Part shown: in pieces, positions 37,646 to 46,370 of the stretch
How the letters are laid out: each line of letters begins with the position of its first letter
Position numbering within the stretch: position 1 is the stretch's first letter
From: Mesorhizobium sp.
GTDB taxonomy: Bacteria; Pseudomonadota; Alphaproteobacteria; Rhizobiales; Rhizobiaceae
NCBI GenBank assembly: GCA_022833215.1
Contig: JAIPUZ010000118.1
Span: forward strand, 21,284 to 85,283
DNA: 64,000 bases
Direction: 5' to 3'
Position numbers and translations under genes: made by a program
The notes under the pieces: generated by a model
The model's input: only the letters and a program-made list of their open reading frames with translations
Told to the model about the DNA's origin: nothing
Databases searched by the model: none

Positions 37646-37754
37646 AGGTGACATAAGGTTGGAACATCTTGGCAACCCGGACTGGCACCGGATTACTCAT
37701 GGGCTGCCGGACGAGACCGTGTGGTCCGTTCGGCGGGGAGGAGTGTGATTTTCG

Positions 37755-37958
37755 ATGGCCTACATGTACAGCAGGCGACGGACCGAAACCCTCGATTATC
37801 TGCAATCCATGCTCGGTCAACTTCGCGCCATGGCGGAAGCTGAACGCTGTGACATGCTGACCTATCTTATCGAGATGGCATATCTGGAGGCGAGCGACAT
37901 CATACGTGGCGAACGCCCTGCAAACGTGCATCAGACCAGACGCACGGATGCCATGTAG
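37755..37958 (+). CDS. Small conserved rhizobial hypothetical protein, 67 aa
   Basis: Cytoplasmic 67-residue protein starting MAYMYSRRRTETLDYLQSML and continuing with an acidic amphipathic helix (AEAERCDMLTYLIEMAYLEAS). The whole sequence looks like two helices, suited to a protein-interaction or regulatory role. I recall near-identical small proteins across rhizobia, without an assigned function. A GGGGAGGAG site lies 11 bases before the ATG and a promoter candidate is visible upstream. Transcribed divergently from topA. Confidence 0.8.
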   Translation: MAYMYSRRRTETLDYLQSMLGQLRAMAEAERCDMLTYLIEMAYLEASDIIRGERPANVHQTRRTDAM

Positions 37959-38095
37959 GCTCCAATGCATTACGCAGGCCGCAATGAACGGCCCCGGTCT
38001 CGCAAGCGACCGCAGGATGGGCGGGCGGACATTGGCATAGTCGCACCCGCTCAGTCGGCCGCTTCACCCGCGCGATGTCGTCCGCCTCCGGGGTT

Positions 38096-38491
38096 TCAGT
38101 CTGCCTTCACGATGTGCCAGACGTCGTTTACGCCGTCGCCGGTCGTGTCGCCGGGCTTCTGGTCCCTTGCAAAGGTGTAGACCGGTTTGCCCTCATAGGC
38201 CCACATGCGCGAACCGTCTGTGCGTTCGACAATGGTCCAGTCGCCCTGCGGTTGCGCATCCGCGGCAGCCGGAAGCGGCGGCCAGTTGGTTGCGCACGCA
38301 TCGTAGCAGTTCGATACGCCGTCGCTGTCCCTGTCGTAGGTGTAAAGCGTCATGCCGTTGGCGTCCGTATAAATCTTTGCGCCGCCGGCTTCGGCTTCCT
38401 TCCAGGCTTCCGCTGCGAACGATGCAGCCGTTCCGGAAAACAACAGGGCCAGCGTGAATGCGAGTGGTCGTGCGAATGCCTGCGTCGTCAT
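38096..38491 (-). CDS. Secreted PF03640-type repeat protein
   Basis: A 131-residue exported protein with a signal peptide cleaved near SFAAEA (residue 26). Two copies of the Yx(F/W/Y)xxD-type repeat are visible: LYTYDRDSDGVSNCYDAC and VYTFARDQKPGDTTGDGVND, each with a calcium-loop-like Asp cluster. The CYDACATNWPPL segment is the family core. Unlike many members it lacks a lipobox Cys, so it should be soluble in the periplasm. GGGAGG 7 bases before ATG 38491. Divergent from ccdA. Function of the family unknown. Confidence 0.84.
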   Translation of the reverse strand: MTTQAFARPLAFTLALLFSGTAASFAAEAWKEAEAGGAKIYTDANGMTLYTYDRDSDGVSNCYDACATNWPPLPAAADAQPQGDWTIVERTDGSRMWAYEGKPVYTFARDQKPGDTTGDGVNDVWHIVKAD

Positions 38492-38683
38492 GGCAAATCC
38501 TCCCTGAACCAAAAGTCCCGCTATGAGATAGAAGCGGATGCGGGATTGGGTCGCACCCGTCTTTACCAACGTGGAGGTAAACTGCTTTGTTCCGGCCGGC
38601 TTTACGGCATCCAACCACGAAATGGTGATTGGAGGGGCGGGCAGCCGGCCGCTATAGGGCGGCGAAATCGCAGGAAGGCAGGC

Positions 38684-39430
38684 ATGGCACTGGATATAGG
38701 ATATATAAGCGCGGTCGGGGCCGGGGCTCTGTCATTCCTGTCGCCCTGCGTGCTGCCGCTGGTGCCGCCTTATCTGTGCTACATGGCCGGGGTTTCGGTC
38801 GACGATTTTCGTGGCGATACGGCCACCGCCGCGAAGGCAGGCGCGCGCGCGCCTCTGCTTGCGGCCTCCGTCGCTTTCGTTCTCGGTTTCTCCACCGTGT
38901 TCGTGGCGCTGGGGGCTGGGGCCTCGACCATCGGGCGTCTCCTGAGGGTCTGGCAGGAACCGCTGGCATTTGCGGCCGGCATCCTGATCATTATCATGGG
39001 CCTGAATTTCCTCGGGCTGATCCGCATCCCCCTCCTGTCGCGCGAGGCGCGGTTCCAGAGCCAGGGCAAGCCGGCGAGCGCTGTCGCGGCCTATGTCATG
39101 GGGCTTGCTTTCGCCTTTGGCTGGACCCCTTGCATCGGGCCGGTTCTGGGGCCGATCCTTACGCTGGCCGGCGGGCGCGAGACGGTGGGTGAAGGGGCAT
39201 TGCTGCTGGCCGCCTATTCGCTCGGCCTGGGCATTCCCTTCCTCATCGCGGCGCTGTTTTCGGGTGCGTTCATGCGTTTTCTCGGCCGGTTCCGCGTGCA
39301 TCTTGGCCGGGTCGAGAAAATCATCGGCGGGCTTCTGGTGGTGGCGGGCGTCTTTTTCCTGACAGGGGGCGTGCAGACCGTGGCTTTCTGGCTTCTGGAG
39401 ACGTTCCCGGTTCTCGGCCGGCTGGGGTGA
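38684..39430 (+). CDS. ccdA: Cytochrome c biogenesis protein CcdA
   Basis: A 248-residue six-helix membrane protein that carries reducing power from cytoplasmic thioredoxin to periplasmic thiol acceptors such as CcmG/CcdX. The two redox Cys are in [13 protein letters not shown] (Cys22) and [12 protein letters not shown] (Cys150), both in the expected Pro-rich contexts. ATG 38684 follows GGAAGG. It is monocistronic here; glmU starts 124 bases later. Confidence 0.94.
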   Translation: MALDIGYISAVGAGALSFLSPCVLPLVPPYLCYMAGVSVDDFRGDTATAAKAGARAPLLAASVAFVLGFSTVFVALGAGASTIGRLLRVWQEPLAFAAGILIIIMGLNFLGLIRIPLLSREARFQSQGKPASAVAAYVMGLAFAFGWTPCIGPVLGPILTLAGGRETVGEGALLLAAYSLGLGIPFLIAALFSGAFMRFLGRFRVHLGRVEKIIGGLLVVAGVFFLTGGVQTVAFWLLETFPVLGRLG

Positions 39431-39554
39431 AAATCGGTTCTGCCCGCTGATCAGAGGCCGGATGTTTTGCGCATACCCGAATTTAACCGCATTGGTTCAA
39501 CAAGACGGTGGTGCTAAACAGCCCGGACATTTGCAACCAGACTGCGGTTTCCCG

Positions 39555-40904
39555 ATGAGCCAGCGAACCTGCCTTTCGATCATACTTGCCGCCGGTGAGG
39601 GCACGCGCATGAAAAGCGCCCTGCCAAAGGTGCTTCATAGGATTGCCGGTCTGCCGCTGGTCGCGCATGTGGCGAATGCCGCGCAGAATGCCGGTGCCGG
39701 AGATCTGGCGCTTGTTGTCGGCCATGGCAGCGAAAAGCTGCGCTCCGCTGCGGAAAGCTTTGCACCGGACGCCGAAATCTTCGAGCAGAGGCAGCGTCTC
39801 GGCACCGCCCACGCCGTGCTTGCCGCGCGCAAGGCGCTGGAGCGCGGCCATGACGATGTGCTCGTCATGTTCGGCGACACGCCTCTGATCGATGCCGATG
39901 CGCTGACCACGGCCCGCATCCGACTGGCGGAGGGCGCGGCCGTTGTCGTGCTCGGCTTCCGCACCGCCAATCCGTCCGGCTATGGACGCCTCATAGAAAA
40001 GGATGGACGGCTGGTCGCCATTCGCGAGGACAAGGATGCCAGCGAGGACGAGCGGCGCATCACCTTTTGCAACAGTGGCCTGATGGCGATTGCCGGCAAG
40101 CATGCGCTGGACCTTCTCGATGCCGTGGGCAACGCCAATGCCAAGGGCGAGTACTATCTCACCGACATCGTTGAGATCGCGGGCAGCAAGGGGCTGGATG
40201 TCGTCGCCACCGAGGCCAGCTTCGAGAGCGCTCTGGGCATCAACAACCGCGCCGAACTGGCCGAAGCCGAAGCCATCTGGCAGAAGCGCCGCCGCCGTGA
40301 CTTCATGATGGCGGGTGTAACCCTGATTGCCCCCGATACCGTGTTCTTCTCGCACGACACGCTGATCGAGGCCGATGCGCTGGTCGAGCCGAATGTCTGG
40401 TTCGGGCCGGGCGTCCATGTGGCTTCCGGTGCAACCATCCGCGCCTTCAGCCATCTGGAAGGTGCCAGAGTGGCGTCCGGTGCGGAGGTCGGCCCCTTCG
40501 CGCGGCTGCGCCCGGGCACGGATCTGAAAGAAAAAGCCAAGGTCGGCAATTTCTGCGAGGTCAAGAAAGCGGTGGTGGAAAAGGGCGCGAAGGTCAATCA
40601 CCTGACCTATATCGGCGACGCCCATATCGGCGCCGGAGCCAATATCGGCGCCGGCACCATCACCTGCAACTATGACGGCTATTCCAAATTCCTCACCGAG
40701 ATCGGCGAGGGGGCTTTCATCGGCTCGAACTCGTCGCTGGTCGCGCCCGTCTCGATCGGCAACGGCGCTTATGTGGCATCCGGTTCTGTGATCACCGAAA
40801 GCGTGCCCGACGATGCGCTCGCCTTCGGCAGGGCCCGCCAGAAAACCTTGCCGGACAAGGCCCGCGTTCTGCGCGCGCGCCGGGCAGCGGCGGCAAAGAA
40901 GTAA
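39555..40904 (+). CDS. glmU: Bifunctional UDP-N-acetylglucosamine pyrophosphorylase / glucosamine-1-phosphate N-acetyltransferase
   Basis: A 449-residue enzyme for the last two steps of UDP-GlcNAc synthesis. The uridylyltransferase domain starts [19 protein letters not shown] (about 8-26). The left-handed beta-helix acetyltransferase domain (about 250-435) shows hexapeptide repeats such as [18 protein letters not shown]. Start at 39555 fits the family N-terminus, although no strong ribosome-binding site precedes it; an in-frame ATG at 39462 is less likely. glmS follows after 106 bases, so glucosamine synthesis is grouped. Confidence 0.97.
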   Translation: MSQRTCLSIILAAGEGTRMKSALPKVLHRIAGLPLVAHVANAAQNAGAGDLALVVGHGSEKLRSAAESFAPDAEIFEQRQRLGTAHAVLAARKALERGHDDVLVMFGDTPLIDADALTTARIRLAEGAAVVVLGFRTANPSGYGRLIEKDGRLVAIREDKDASEDERRITFCNSGLMAIAGKHALDLLDAVGNANAKGEYYLTDIVEIAGSKGLDVVATEASFESALGINNRAELAEAEAIWQKRRRRDFMMAGVTLIAPDTVFFSHDTLIEADALVEPNVWFGPGVHVASGATIRAFSHLEGARVASGAEVGPFARLRPGTDLKEKAKVGNFCEVKKAVVEKGAKVNHLTYIGDAHIGAGANIGAGTITCNYDGYSKFLTEIGEGAFIGSNSSLVAPVSIGNGAYVASGSVITESVPDDALAFGRARQKTLPDKARVLRARRAAAAKK

Positions 40905-41010
40905 TTGCCGGGGACAACGTAGCACGCGCCGAAACGCAATTTGATTTTCTCGTTTGCATCGCCGCATTTACACAGCGGCGGCGCTCTTCAGGACCGGGGG
41001 TTGAACAGGA

Positions 41011-42837
41011 ATGTGCGGAATCGTAGCAATCGTGGGCAGGACGCAGGTGGCGCCCCTCATTGTCGATGCGCTCAAGCGCCTGGAATATCGCGGCTATGAC
41101 TCGGCAGGTGTCGCCACCATCGAAAGAGGCGAGCTTGCCCGCCGCCGCGCCGAAGGCAAGCTGGTCAATCTGGAAAACCGCCTGAAGAATGAGCCGCTGT
41201 TCGGCACCACCGGCATTGGCCATACGCGCTGGGCCACCCATGGCGTACCCAATGAAACAAACGCCCACCCGCATTTTTCGGGAGATGTGGCGGTCGTTCA
41301 CAACGGCATCATCGAGAACTTCGCCGAACTGCGCGACGAGCTTGCCGCCGACGGTTACCAGTTCGCCTCGCAGACCGACACCGAGGTCGTTGCGCATCTG
41401 GTGGCGCGCGAACTGAAAAAGGGCGCGGCTCCCGTGGAAGCCGCGCACAATGCGCTCAGGCGGCTTCAGGGCGCCTTTGCGCTCGCCATCATGTTCAGGG
41501 GCGACGAGGATCTGGTGGTTGGCGCCCGCAACGGTCCGCCGCTGGCTGTCGGTCATGGCGACGGCGAGATGTTCCTGGGCTCGGACGCCATCGCGCTTGC
41601 CCCCTTCACCAATTCCATCACCTATCTGGAGGATGGCGACTGGGTGGTCGTGCGCCACGGCGGCGTTTCGATTTTCGACATCGACGGCAATGCGGTGGAG
41701 CGCCGCCGCCAGCAGTCGCTGGGCACCTCCTATCTGGTCGACAAGGGCAATCACCGCCACTTCATGGAGAAGGAAATCCATGAACAGCCGGAAGTGATCT
41801 CGCACACGCTGGCCCACTATCTCGATTTCGCCAGCGGCACGACCAGGAAGCTCGATCTGCCGTTCGATTTCAATGGCATCGATCGTCTGGCGATCTCCGC
41901 TTGCGGCACCGCCTATCTTGCCGGCCTGATCGGCAAATACTGGTTCGAGCGTTATGCGCGCCTTCCCGTGGACATCGATATCGCTTCGGAATTCCGCTAC
42001 CGCGAGATGCCGCTTTCGGCGCGCGATGCCGCGCTCTTCATCTCGCAGTCCGGCGAAACGGCCGACACTCTGGCCTCGCTGCGCTACTGCCGCAAGGCCG
42101 GCATGACCATCGGCGCGGTCGTCAACGTTCGCGAATCGACCATCGCCCGCGAGTCGGACGTGGTGCTGCCGACACTGGCGGGGCCGGAGATCGGCGTCGC
42201 CTCGACCAAGGCATTCACCTGCCAGCTTTCGGTTCTGGCCTCGCTGGCCGTGCGGGCGGCCGCCGAGCGCGGGAAGATCTCGGCTGAAGAAGAGAAGGCG
42301 CTGGTGCGCGCCCTTTCCGAAACCCCGCGCTACACCAATCAGGCTTTGCAGAAGGTGGAGCGCCAGATCGAGAAGCTGGCGCGCGAGCTGTCGCACTACA
42401 AGCATGTGCTTTATCTGGGCCGCGACACCAACTTCCCGCTGGCCATGGAAGGCGCGCTGAAGCTCAAGGAAATCTCATACATCCATGCCGAGGGTTATGC
42501 CGCGGGCGAGCTGAAGCACGGTCCCATCGCTCTGATCGACGAGAAAATGCCCGTGGTTGTGATCGCCCCGCACGACCGCATCTTCGAAAAGACGGTCTCC
42601 AACATGCAGGAGGTCGCGGCGCGGGGCGGCAGGATCATCCTCATCACCGACGAGAAGGGCGCGGCCAACGCCACGGTCGAGACGATGGACACCATCGTCA
42701 TGCCGGACGTTCCGGAGATCATCTCGCCCATCGTCTACGCGCTGCCGATCCAGCTTCTGGCCTATTACACGGCCGTTTTCATGGGCACCGACGTCGACCA
42801 GCCGCGCAACCTCGCCAAGTCGGTCACCGTGGAGTAG
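41011..42837 (+). CDS. glmS: Glutamine-fructose-6-phosphate aminotransferase (isomerizing)
   Basis: A 608-residue enzyme making glucosamine-6-phosphate for peptidoglycan and lipopolysaccharide. Cys2 of MCGIVAIVG is the glutaminase nucleophile after Met removal. Two SIS sugar-isomerase domains follow (about 290-430 and 460-600), with SQSGETADT and the C-terminal DVDQPRNLAKSVTVE typical of the family. No glmS ribozyme is expected or seen upstream. Confidence 0.98.
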   Translation: MCGIVAIVGRTQVAPLIVDALKRLEYRGYDSAGVATIERGELARRRAEGKLVNLENRLKNEPLFGTTGIGHTRWATHGVPNETNAHPHFSGDVAVVHNGIIENFAELRDELAADGYQFASQTDTEVVAHLVARELKKGAAPVEAAHNALRRLQGAFALAIMFRGDEDLVVGARNGPPLAVGHGDGEMFLGSDAIALAPFTNSITYLEDGDWVVVRHGGVSIFDIDGNAVERRRQQSLGTSYLVDKGNHRHFMEKEIHEQPEVISHTLAHYLDFASGTTRKLDLPFDFNGIDRLAISACGTAYLAGLIGKYWFERYARLPVDIDIASEFRYREMPLSARDAALFISQSGETADTLASLRYCRKAGMTIGAVVNVRESTIARESDVVLPTLAGPEIGVASTKAFTCQLSVLASLAVRAAAERGKISAEEEKALVRALSETPRYTNQALQKVERQIEKLARELSHYKHVLYLGRDTNFPLAMEGALKLKEISYIHAEGYAAGELKHGPIALIDEKMPVVVIAPHDRIFEKTVSNMQEVAARGGRIILITDEKGAANATVETMDTIVMPDVPEIISPIVYALPIQLLAYYTAVFMGTDVDQPRNLAKSVTVE

Positions 42838-42922
42838 CGTCCGGAGACGGTTGAAGGGCAACTTCAGTGTTCCAAAGCGCCGCCCGCTCGCTTAATGTTG
42901 CAACGCAACGAAGCGGGCGAGC

Positions 42923-43672
42923 ATGTCGGACATCATCATCAGGACCTCGGCAATGACACGGCTCAGGAACTATTTCCTGACCGGCTTCATCGTCAGCGCC
43001 CCGCTGGCCATCACAGCCTATCTGACATGGTCTTTCGTCGGCTGGGTCGATTCCTGGGTGAAGCCCTATATTCCCGCCCGCTACAGCCCGGACACCTACC
43101 TGCCTTTCGCGGTTCCGGGCTTCGGCCTGATCGTCGCGCTGCTGCTGATCACCCTGATCGGCTTTCTTGCCGCCAATATCGTTGGCCGCGCCATCGTCAA
43201 CTTCGGCGAGCGGCTTCTCGGACGCATGCCGCTGGTGCGTGGCATCTACCGGTCCCTGAAACAGATTTTCGAGACGGTTCTGTCCAATCAGGGCGACATG
43301 TTCAAGCATGTCGGCATGGTCGAATATCCGCGCAAGGACGTGTGGTCGCTGGTGTTTCTGTCGGGTGAGAAGGAAACCGAGATCAACGAGAAGCTGGATG
43401 TGGAGGGTGATCCGCTGATCGCGGTCTTCATGCCATGCACGCCCAACCCGACCACCGGTTTCCTCATGTATGTGCGCAAGTCCGAGATCGTCCTGCTCGA
43501 CATGACCATCGAGGAAGGCGCACGGCTGATCGTCTCGGCCGGTCTCGTGGCGCCCAAGGTGAAGCGCAAGCGCGGCCCGGATGCCGAGGCCGTCACCATT
43601 TCCAATCCGAAGCTGGAAGAGGTTCAGCCGGCGCGCAGCAAGCGCACGGCCTCGTCCTTGCCGAACAAGTAG
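42923..43672 (+). CDS. DUF502 family membrane protein
   Basis: A 249-residue protein with two N-terminal transmembrane helices (about 15-45 and 60-90), followed by the DUF502 core RMPLVRGIYRSLKQIFETV and FMPCTPNPTTGFLMYV. The C-terminal tail is charged. Function is unknown; the family regularly lies between glmS and recG in rhizobia, which suggests only conserved synteny. Its last 49 bases overlap the 3' end of recG on the other strand. Confidence 0.93.
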   Translation: MSDIIIRTSAMTRLRNYFLTGFIVSAPLAITAYLTWSFVGWVDSWVKPYIPARYSPDTYLPFAVPGFGLIVALLLITLIGFLAANIVGRAIVNFGERLLGRMPLVRGIYRSLKQIFETVLSNQGDMFKHVGMVEYPRKDVWSLVFLSGEKETEINEKLDVEGDPLIAVFMPCTPNPTTGFLMYVRKSEIVLLDMTIEEGARLIVSAGLVAPKVKRKRGPDAEAVTISNPKLEEVQPARSKRTASSLPNK

Positions 43673-45732
43673 AGCAGCAGCCGCAACGCCTCGCCGCGGG
43701 TGCCTTGCAGGTCCGGATCGGTCGCCAGCATCAGCCTTGCGTCGTCGCGCGCGGCTTCGAGCAGATCGGCGTGGGTGTCGATGCGGGCGATCCGGAAGCC
43801 CGGCGTGCCGGACTGGCGCGTGCCCAGCAATTCGCCCTCTCCACGCAGTTTCAAGTCCTCCTCGGCGATCAGAAAGCCGTCTTCCGTCTCGCGCATCACC
43901 GAAAGCCTGCGCCTGGCCGTTTCGCCCAGCGGCTCCTTGTAGAGCAGCACGCAGGAGGAGGGTTTGGAGCCGCGCCCGACCCGTCCGCGCAACTGGTGAA
44001 GCTGGGCGAGGCCGAAGCGCTCGGCATGTTCGATGACGATGATGGTGGCGTCGGGCACGTCCACGCCCACCTCGATCACAGTTGTGGCGACCAGCACCCG
44101 CGTCTCGCCGTCCTTGAAGGCGCGCATGGCCTCGTCCTTCTCCGCGCCCTTCATACGGCCATGAACGAGGCCGATGCGGTCGCCGAACACGGGCTGCAGC
44201 GAGGCGAATCGATCCTCTGCCGCCATCAGCTTGACCTCCTCGGATTCCTCGACCAGCGGGCAGATCCAGTACACTTTCTGGCCTTCCGCCACGGCATCGC
44301 GGATGCGCCCGACCAGTTCCGGCAGGCGCTCCAGCGGCAGGGTCACGGTGCGGATCGGCTGGCGGCCGGCCGGCTTTTCGGTGAGGCGCGAGACGTCCAT
44401 GTCGCCGAAGGCGGTCAGCACCAGCGTGCGCGGAATGGGGGTTGCGGTCATCACCAGCATGTCGGGCGCGTCGCCCTTGGTGGTCATCGCCAGCCGCTGG
44501 TGCACGCCGAAGCGGTGCTGCTCGTCCACCACGGCCAGCACGAGGTTGCGGAAGGTGACGCTCTCCTGAAACAGCGCGTGCGTGCCGATGACGATATGGA
44601 TCGTCCCGTCGGCCAGACCTTCCAGCACGTCCCTGCGCTCGCGGCCCTTTTCGCGGCCGGTAAGCACCGCGATCTTGAGCCCCACGCGTTCGGCAAGCGG
44701 CGCGATGGTGGAAAAATGCTGGCGGGCGAGGATTTCGGTCGGCGCCATCAGGGCCGCCTGTCCGCCGGCTTCGGCGGCCCGCGCCATGGCAAGCAGCGCC
44801 ACCACTGTCTTGCCCGAGCCGACATCGCCTTGCAGCAGGCGCAACATGCGCTCCGGTTCGGCAAGGTCGGCATGGATTTCGGCAAGTGCGGTTTCCTGCG
44901 AGCCGGTCAGCGCATAGGGAAGGGCCGCGCGCAACGCTTCGACAAGCCGGCCGTCGCCGTTCAGCGGCCGGCCGGACAGCCGCCGTACGCGGGCTCGCAC
45001 CAGAGCCAGCGAGACCTGTCCGGCAAGGAACTCGTCATAGGCGAGCCTGCGCCATGAAGCACTGTCGGGGGCCGCATCTACAGGCGTTTCGGGATTGTGG
45101 ATGCGCTCCAGCGCGGCGTTGAATACAGGGAAAGACTGGCGGCGCATGAAGGCGGCGTCCTGCCATTCCGGCAGCGCCGGTACACGCGCCAGCGCCTGAG
45201 CGATGGCGCGGCGCAGCACCTTGCCCGACAAGCCGGCGGTGAGCGGATAGACCGGCTCGACCAGCGGCAGGTTCGCCGCCTCCTCGGCCAGCGCGATATG
45301 GTCCGGGTGGACCATGGAGGGCCGTCCGTTGAACCACTCCATGCGGCCAGAGACGATCACCTGCGCGCCTTCGGGGAGCTGCTTTTCCAGATATGCGGCA
45401 TGCGCGTGGAAGAAGGTCAGCGTGATCTCGTCGGTGTCGTCATGGGCGAAGATGCGGTAGGGCACCGAGCGGTTGCCGCGCGGCGGCGGCTGGTGGTGGT
45501 CGATGGTCAGGTCGAGCGTGACGATGGCGCCAGGCGCGGCATTGGCGATGCCCGGCCGGCTGCGCCGGTCGATCACGGAGTTCGGCAGCACGAACAGGAG
45601 ATCGGCGGCGCGCGCCTCGCGATCGCCGAGATCGACCGGCAGCACGCGCTCGATCAGCGCCGCCACCTTGGGGCCGACGCCGGCCAGCGAGGTGATGGGC
45701 GCGAACAGCGGATCAAGCAGGGAAGGGCGCAT
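43624..45732 (-). CDS. recG: ATP-dependent DNA helicase RecG
   Basis: A 702-residue branched-DNA helicase that reverses stalled forks. The N-terminal wedge (OB) domain is at about 60-160. The helicase core has Walker A GDVGSGKTVVAL near 305, the DEQHRFG box (motif II) and motif VI QLRGRVGRG. ATG 45732 is preferred to the in-frame TTG at 45738. The upstream region has two perfect TATAAT sequences on this strand (45839-45844 and 45861-45866). Confidence 0.97.
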   Translation of the reverse strand: MRPSLLDPLFAPITSLAGVGPKVAALIERVLPVDLGDREARAADLLFVLPNSVIDRRSRPGIANAAPGAIVTLDLTIDHHQPPPRGNRSVPYRIFAHDDTDEITLTFFHAHAAYLEKQLPEGAQVIVSGRMEWFNGRPSMVHPDHIALAEEAANLPLVEPVYPLTAGLSGKVLRRAIAQALARVPALPEWQDAAFMRRQSFPVFNAALERIHNPETPVDAAPDSASWRRLAYDEFLAGQVSLALVRARVRRLSGRPLNGDGRLVEALRAALPYALTGSQETALAEIHADLAEPERMLRLLQGDVGSGKTVVALLAMARAAEAGGQAALMAPTEILARQHFSTIAPLAERVGLKIAVLTGREKGRERRDVLEGLADGTIHIVIGTHALFQESVTFRNLVLAVVDEQHRFGVHQRLAMTTKGDAPDMLVMTATPIPRTLVLTAFGDMDVSRLTEKPAGRQPIRTVTLPLERLPELVGRIRDAVAEGQKVYWICPLVEESEEVKLMAAEDRFASLQPVFGDRIGLVHGRMKGAEKDEAMRAFKDGETRVLVATTVIEVGVDVPDATIIVIEHAERFGLAQLHQLRGRVGRGSKPSSCVLLYKEPLGETARRRLSVMRETEDGFLIAEEDLKLRGEGELLGTRQSGTPGFRIARIDTHADLLEAARDDARLMLATDPDLQGTRGEALRLLLYLFGKDEAVRLLRAG

Positions 45733-45825
45733 AGCCAAGGTCTACCGGCCATGTGCGCGGAGGCAAGTCGAATTCCTCGCTAAAATGCTCGCAAGCCCAT
45801 GATTTTGTTCATAAGAGACTTAAAT

Positions 45826-45869
45826 TTCTATGTAGTTTATTATAAAGTTCTATGTAGTTTATTATAAAG
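45826..45869. repeat. Perfect tandem duplication of a 22-base AT-rich unit between recG and sdhE
   Basis: Two adjacent identical 22-mers (45826-45847 and 45848-45869), starting TTCTATGTAG and ending TTATAAAG. On the minus strand each contains TATAAT, on the plus strand TATAAAG, so the duplication repeats a possible -10 element for either divergent gene. The patch is far more AT-rich than the rest of the window. Confidence 0.9.
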
Positions 45870-45960
45870 AAAGTAGTGAAAATTGTCGTGCTTCACGCTG
45901 CTCCGTGGCGGGCCGCACGTGGGTCGAAACTAGGTGAGTTTCTTATAAGTATGCGATATG

Positions 45961-45987
45961 AGCCCCCGATAGGAATTATCGGGGGCT
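45961..45987 (+). repeat. Perfect hairpin in the sdhE leader
   Basis: AGCCCCCGATA and TATCGGGGGCT pair over 11 bases around a GGAAT loop, 33 bases before the sdhE ATG. It lacks a T run on either side (TCGTAA on plus), so it is a leader stem or an incomplete terminator rather than a standard one. Confidence 0.75.
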
Positions 45988-46019
45988 TCGTAACTGGCTC
46001 CCAAGTGGAGTTGGCTGCC

Positions 46020-46316
46020 ATGACCGGAACATCGAGAACAAGCGAAGGGCTGGATGCCCGCCAGCGCAAGCTGCTGTTTCGTTCCTGGCATCGCGGCATG
46101 CGCGAGATGGACCTGATTCTGGGCAATTTCGCCGATGCGGAGATCGAGGGTCTGAGCGCCGACGAACTTGACCAGTACGAGCGTCTGCTGGAGATCAACG
46201 ACACCGATCTGCTGCCATGGATCACTGGCCAGAACCCGGTTCCATCCGGCCTCGACCTGCCGATCCTGCATCGCGTGCTGGAATGGCGCAGCAAGGTTGC
46301 GTCGCTCCCCGTCTGA
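46020..46316 (+). CDS. sdhE: FAD assembly factor SdhE
   Basis: A 98-residue helical protein of the DUF339 family that promotes covalent FAD attachment to succinate dehydrogenase subunit A. The RSWHRGMREMD motif (about 18-28; family RxxxRGMxExD) is the flavoprotein-binding surface, and LLPWITG is also conserved. ATG 46020 follows GGAG; the open frame upstream through the hairpin is not coding. mfd starts 55 bases downstream on the same strand. Confidence 0.94.
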   Translation: MTGTSRTSEGLDARQRKLLFRSWHRGMREMDLILGNFADAEIEGLSADELDQYERLLEINDTDLLPWITGQNPVPSGLDLPILHRVLEWRSKVASLPV

Positions 46317-46370
46317 ACTATCTGACGTCCCATCAGACTTAATTCGCTTGTTTCCGAAGAAACCCGTTTC

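Noticed and set aside
40905-41010. glmS ribozyme upstream of glmS
   Set aside because: The gap is only 106 bases, the ribozyme is known mainly from Firmicutes, and no matching core is seen.
45826-45869. CRISPR-like repeats
   Set aside because: Two adjacent 22-mers with no spacer and no cas genes; this is a tandem duplication.
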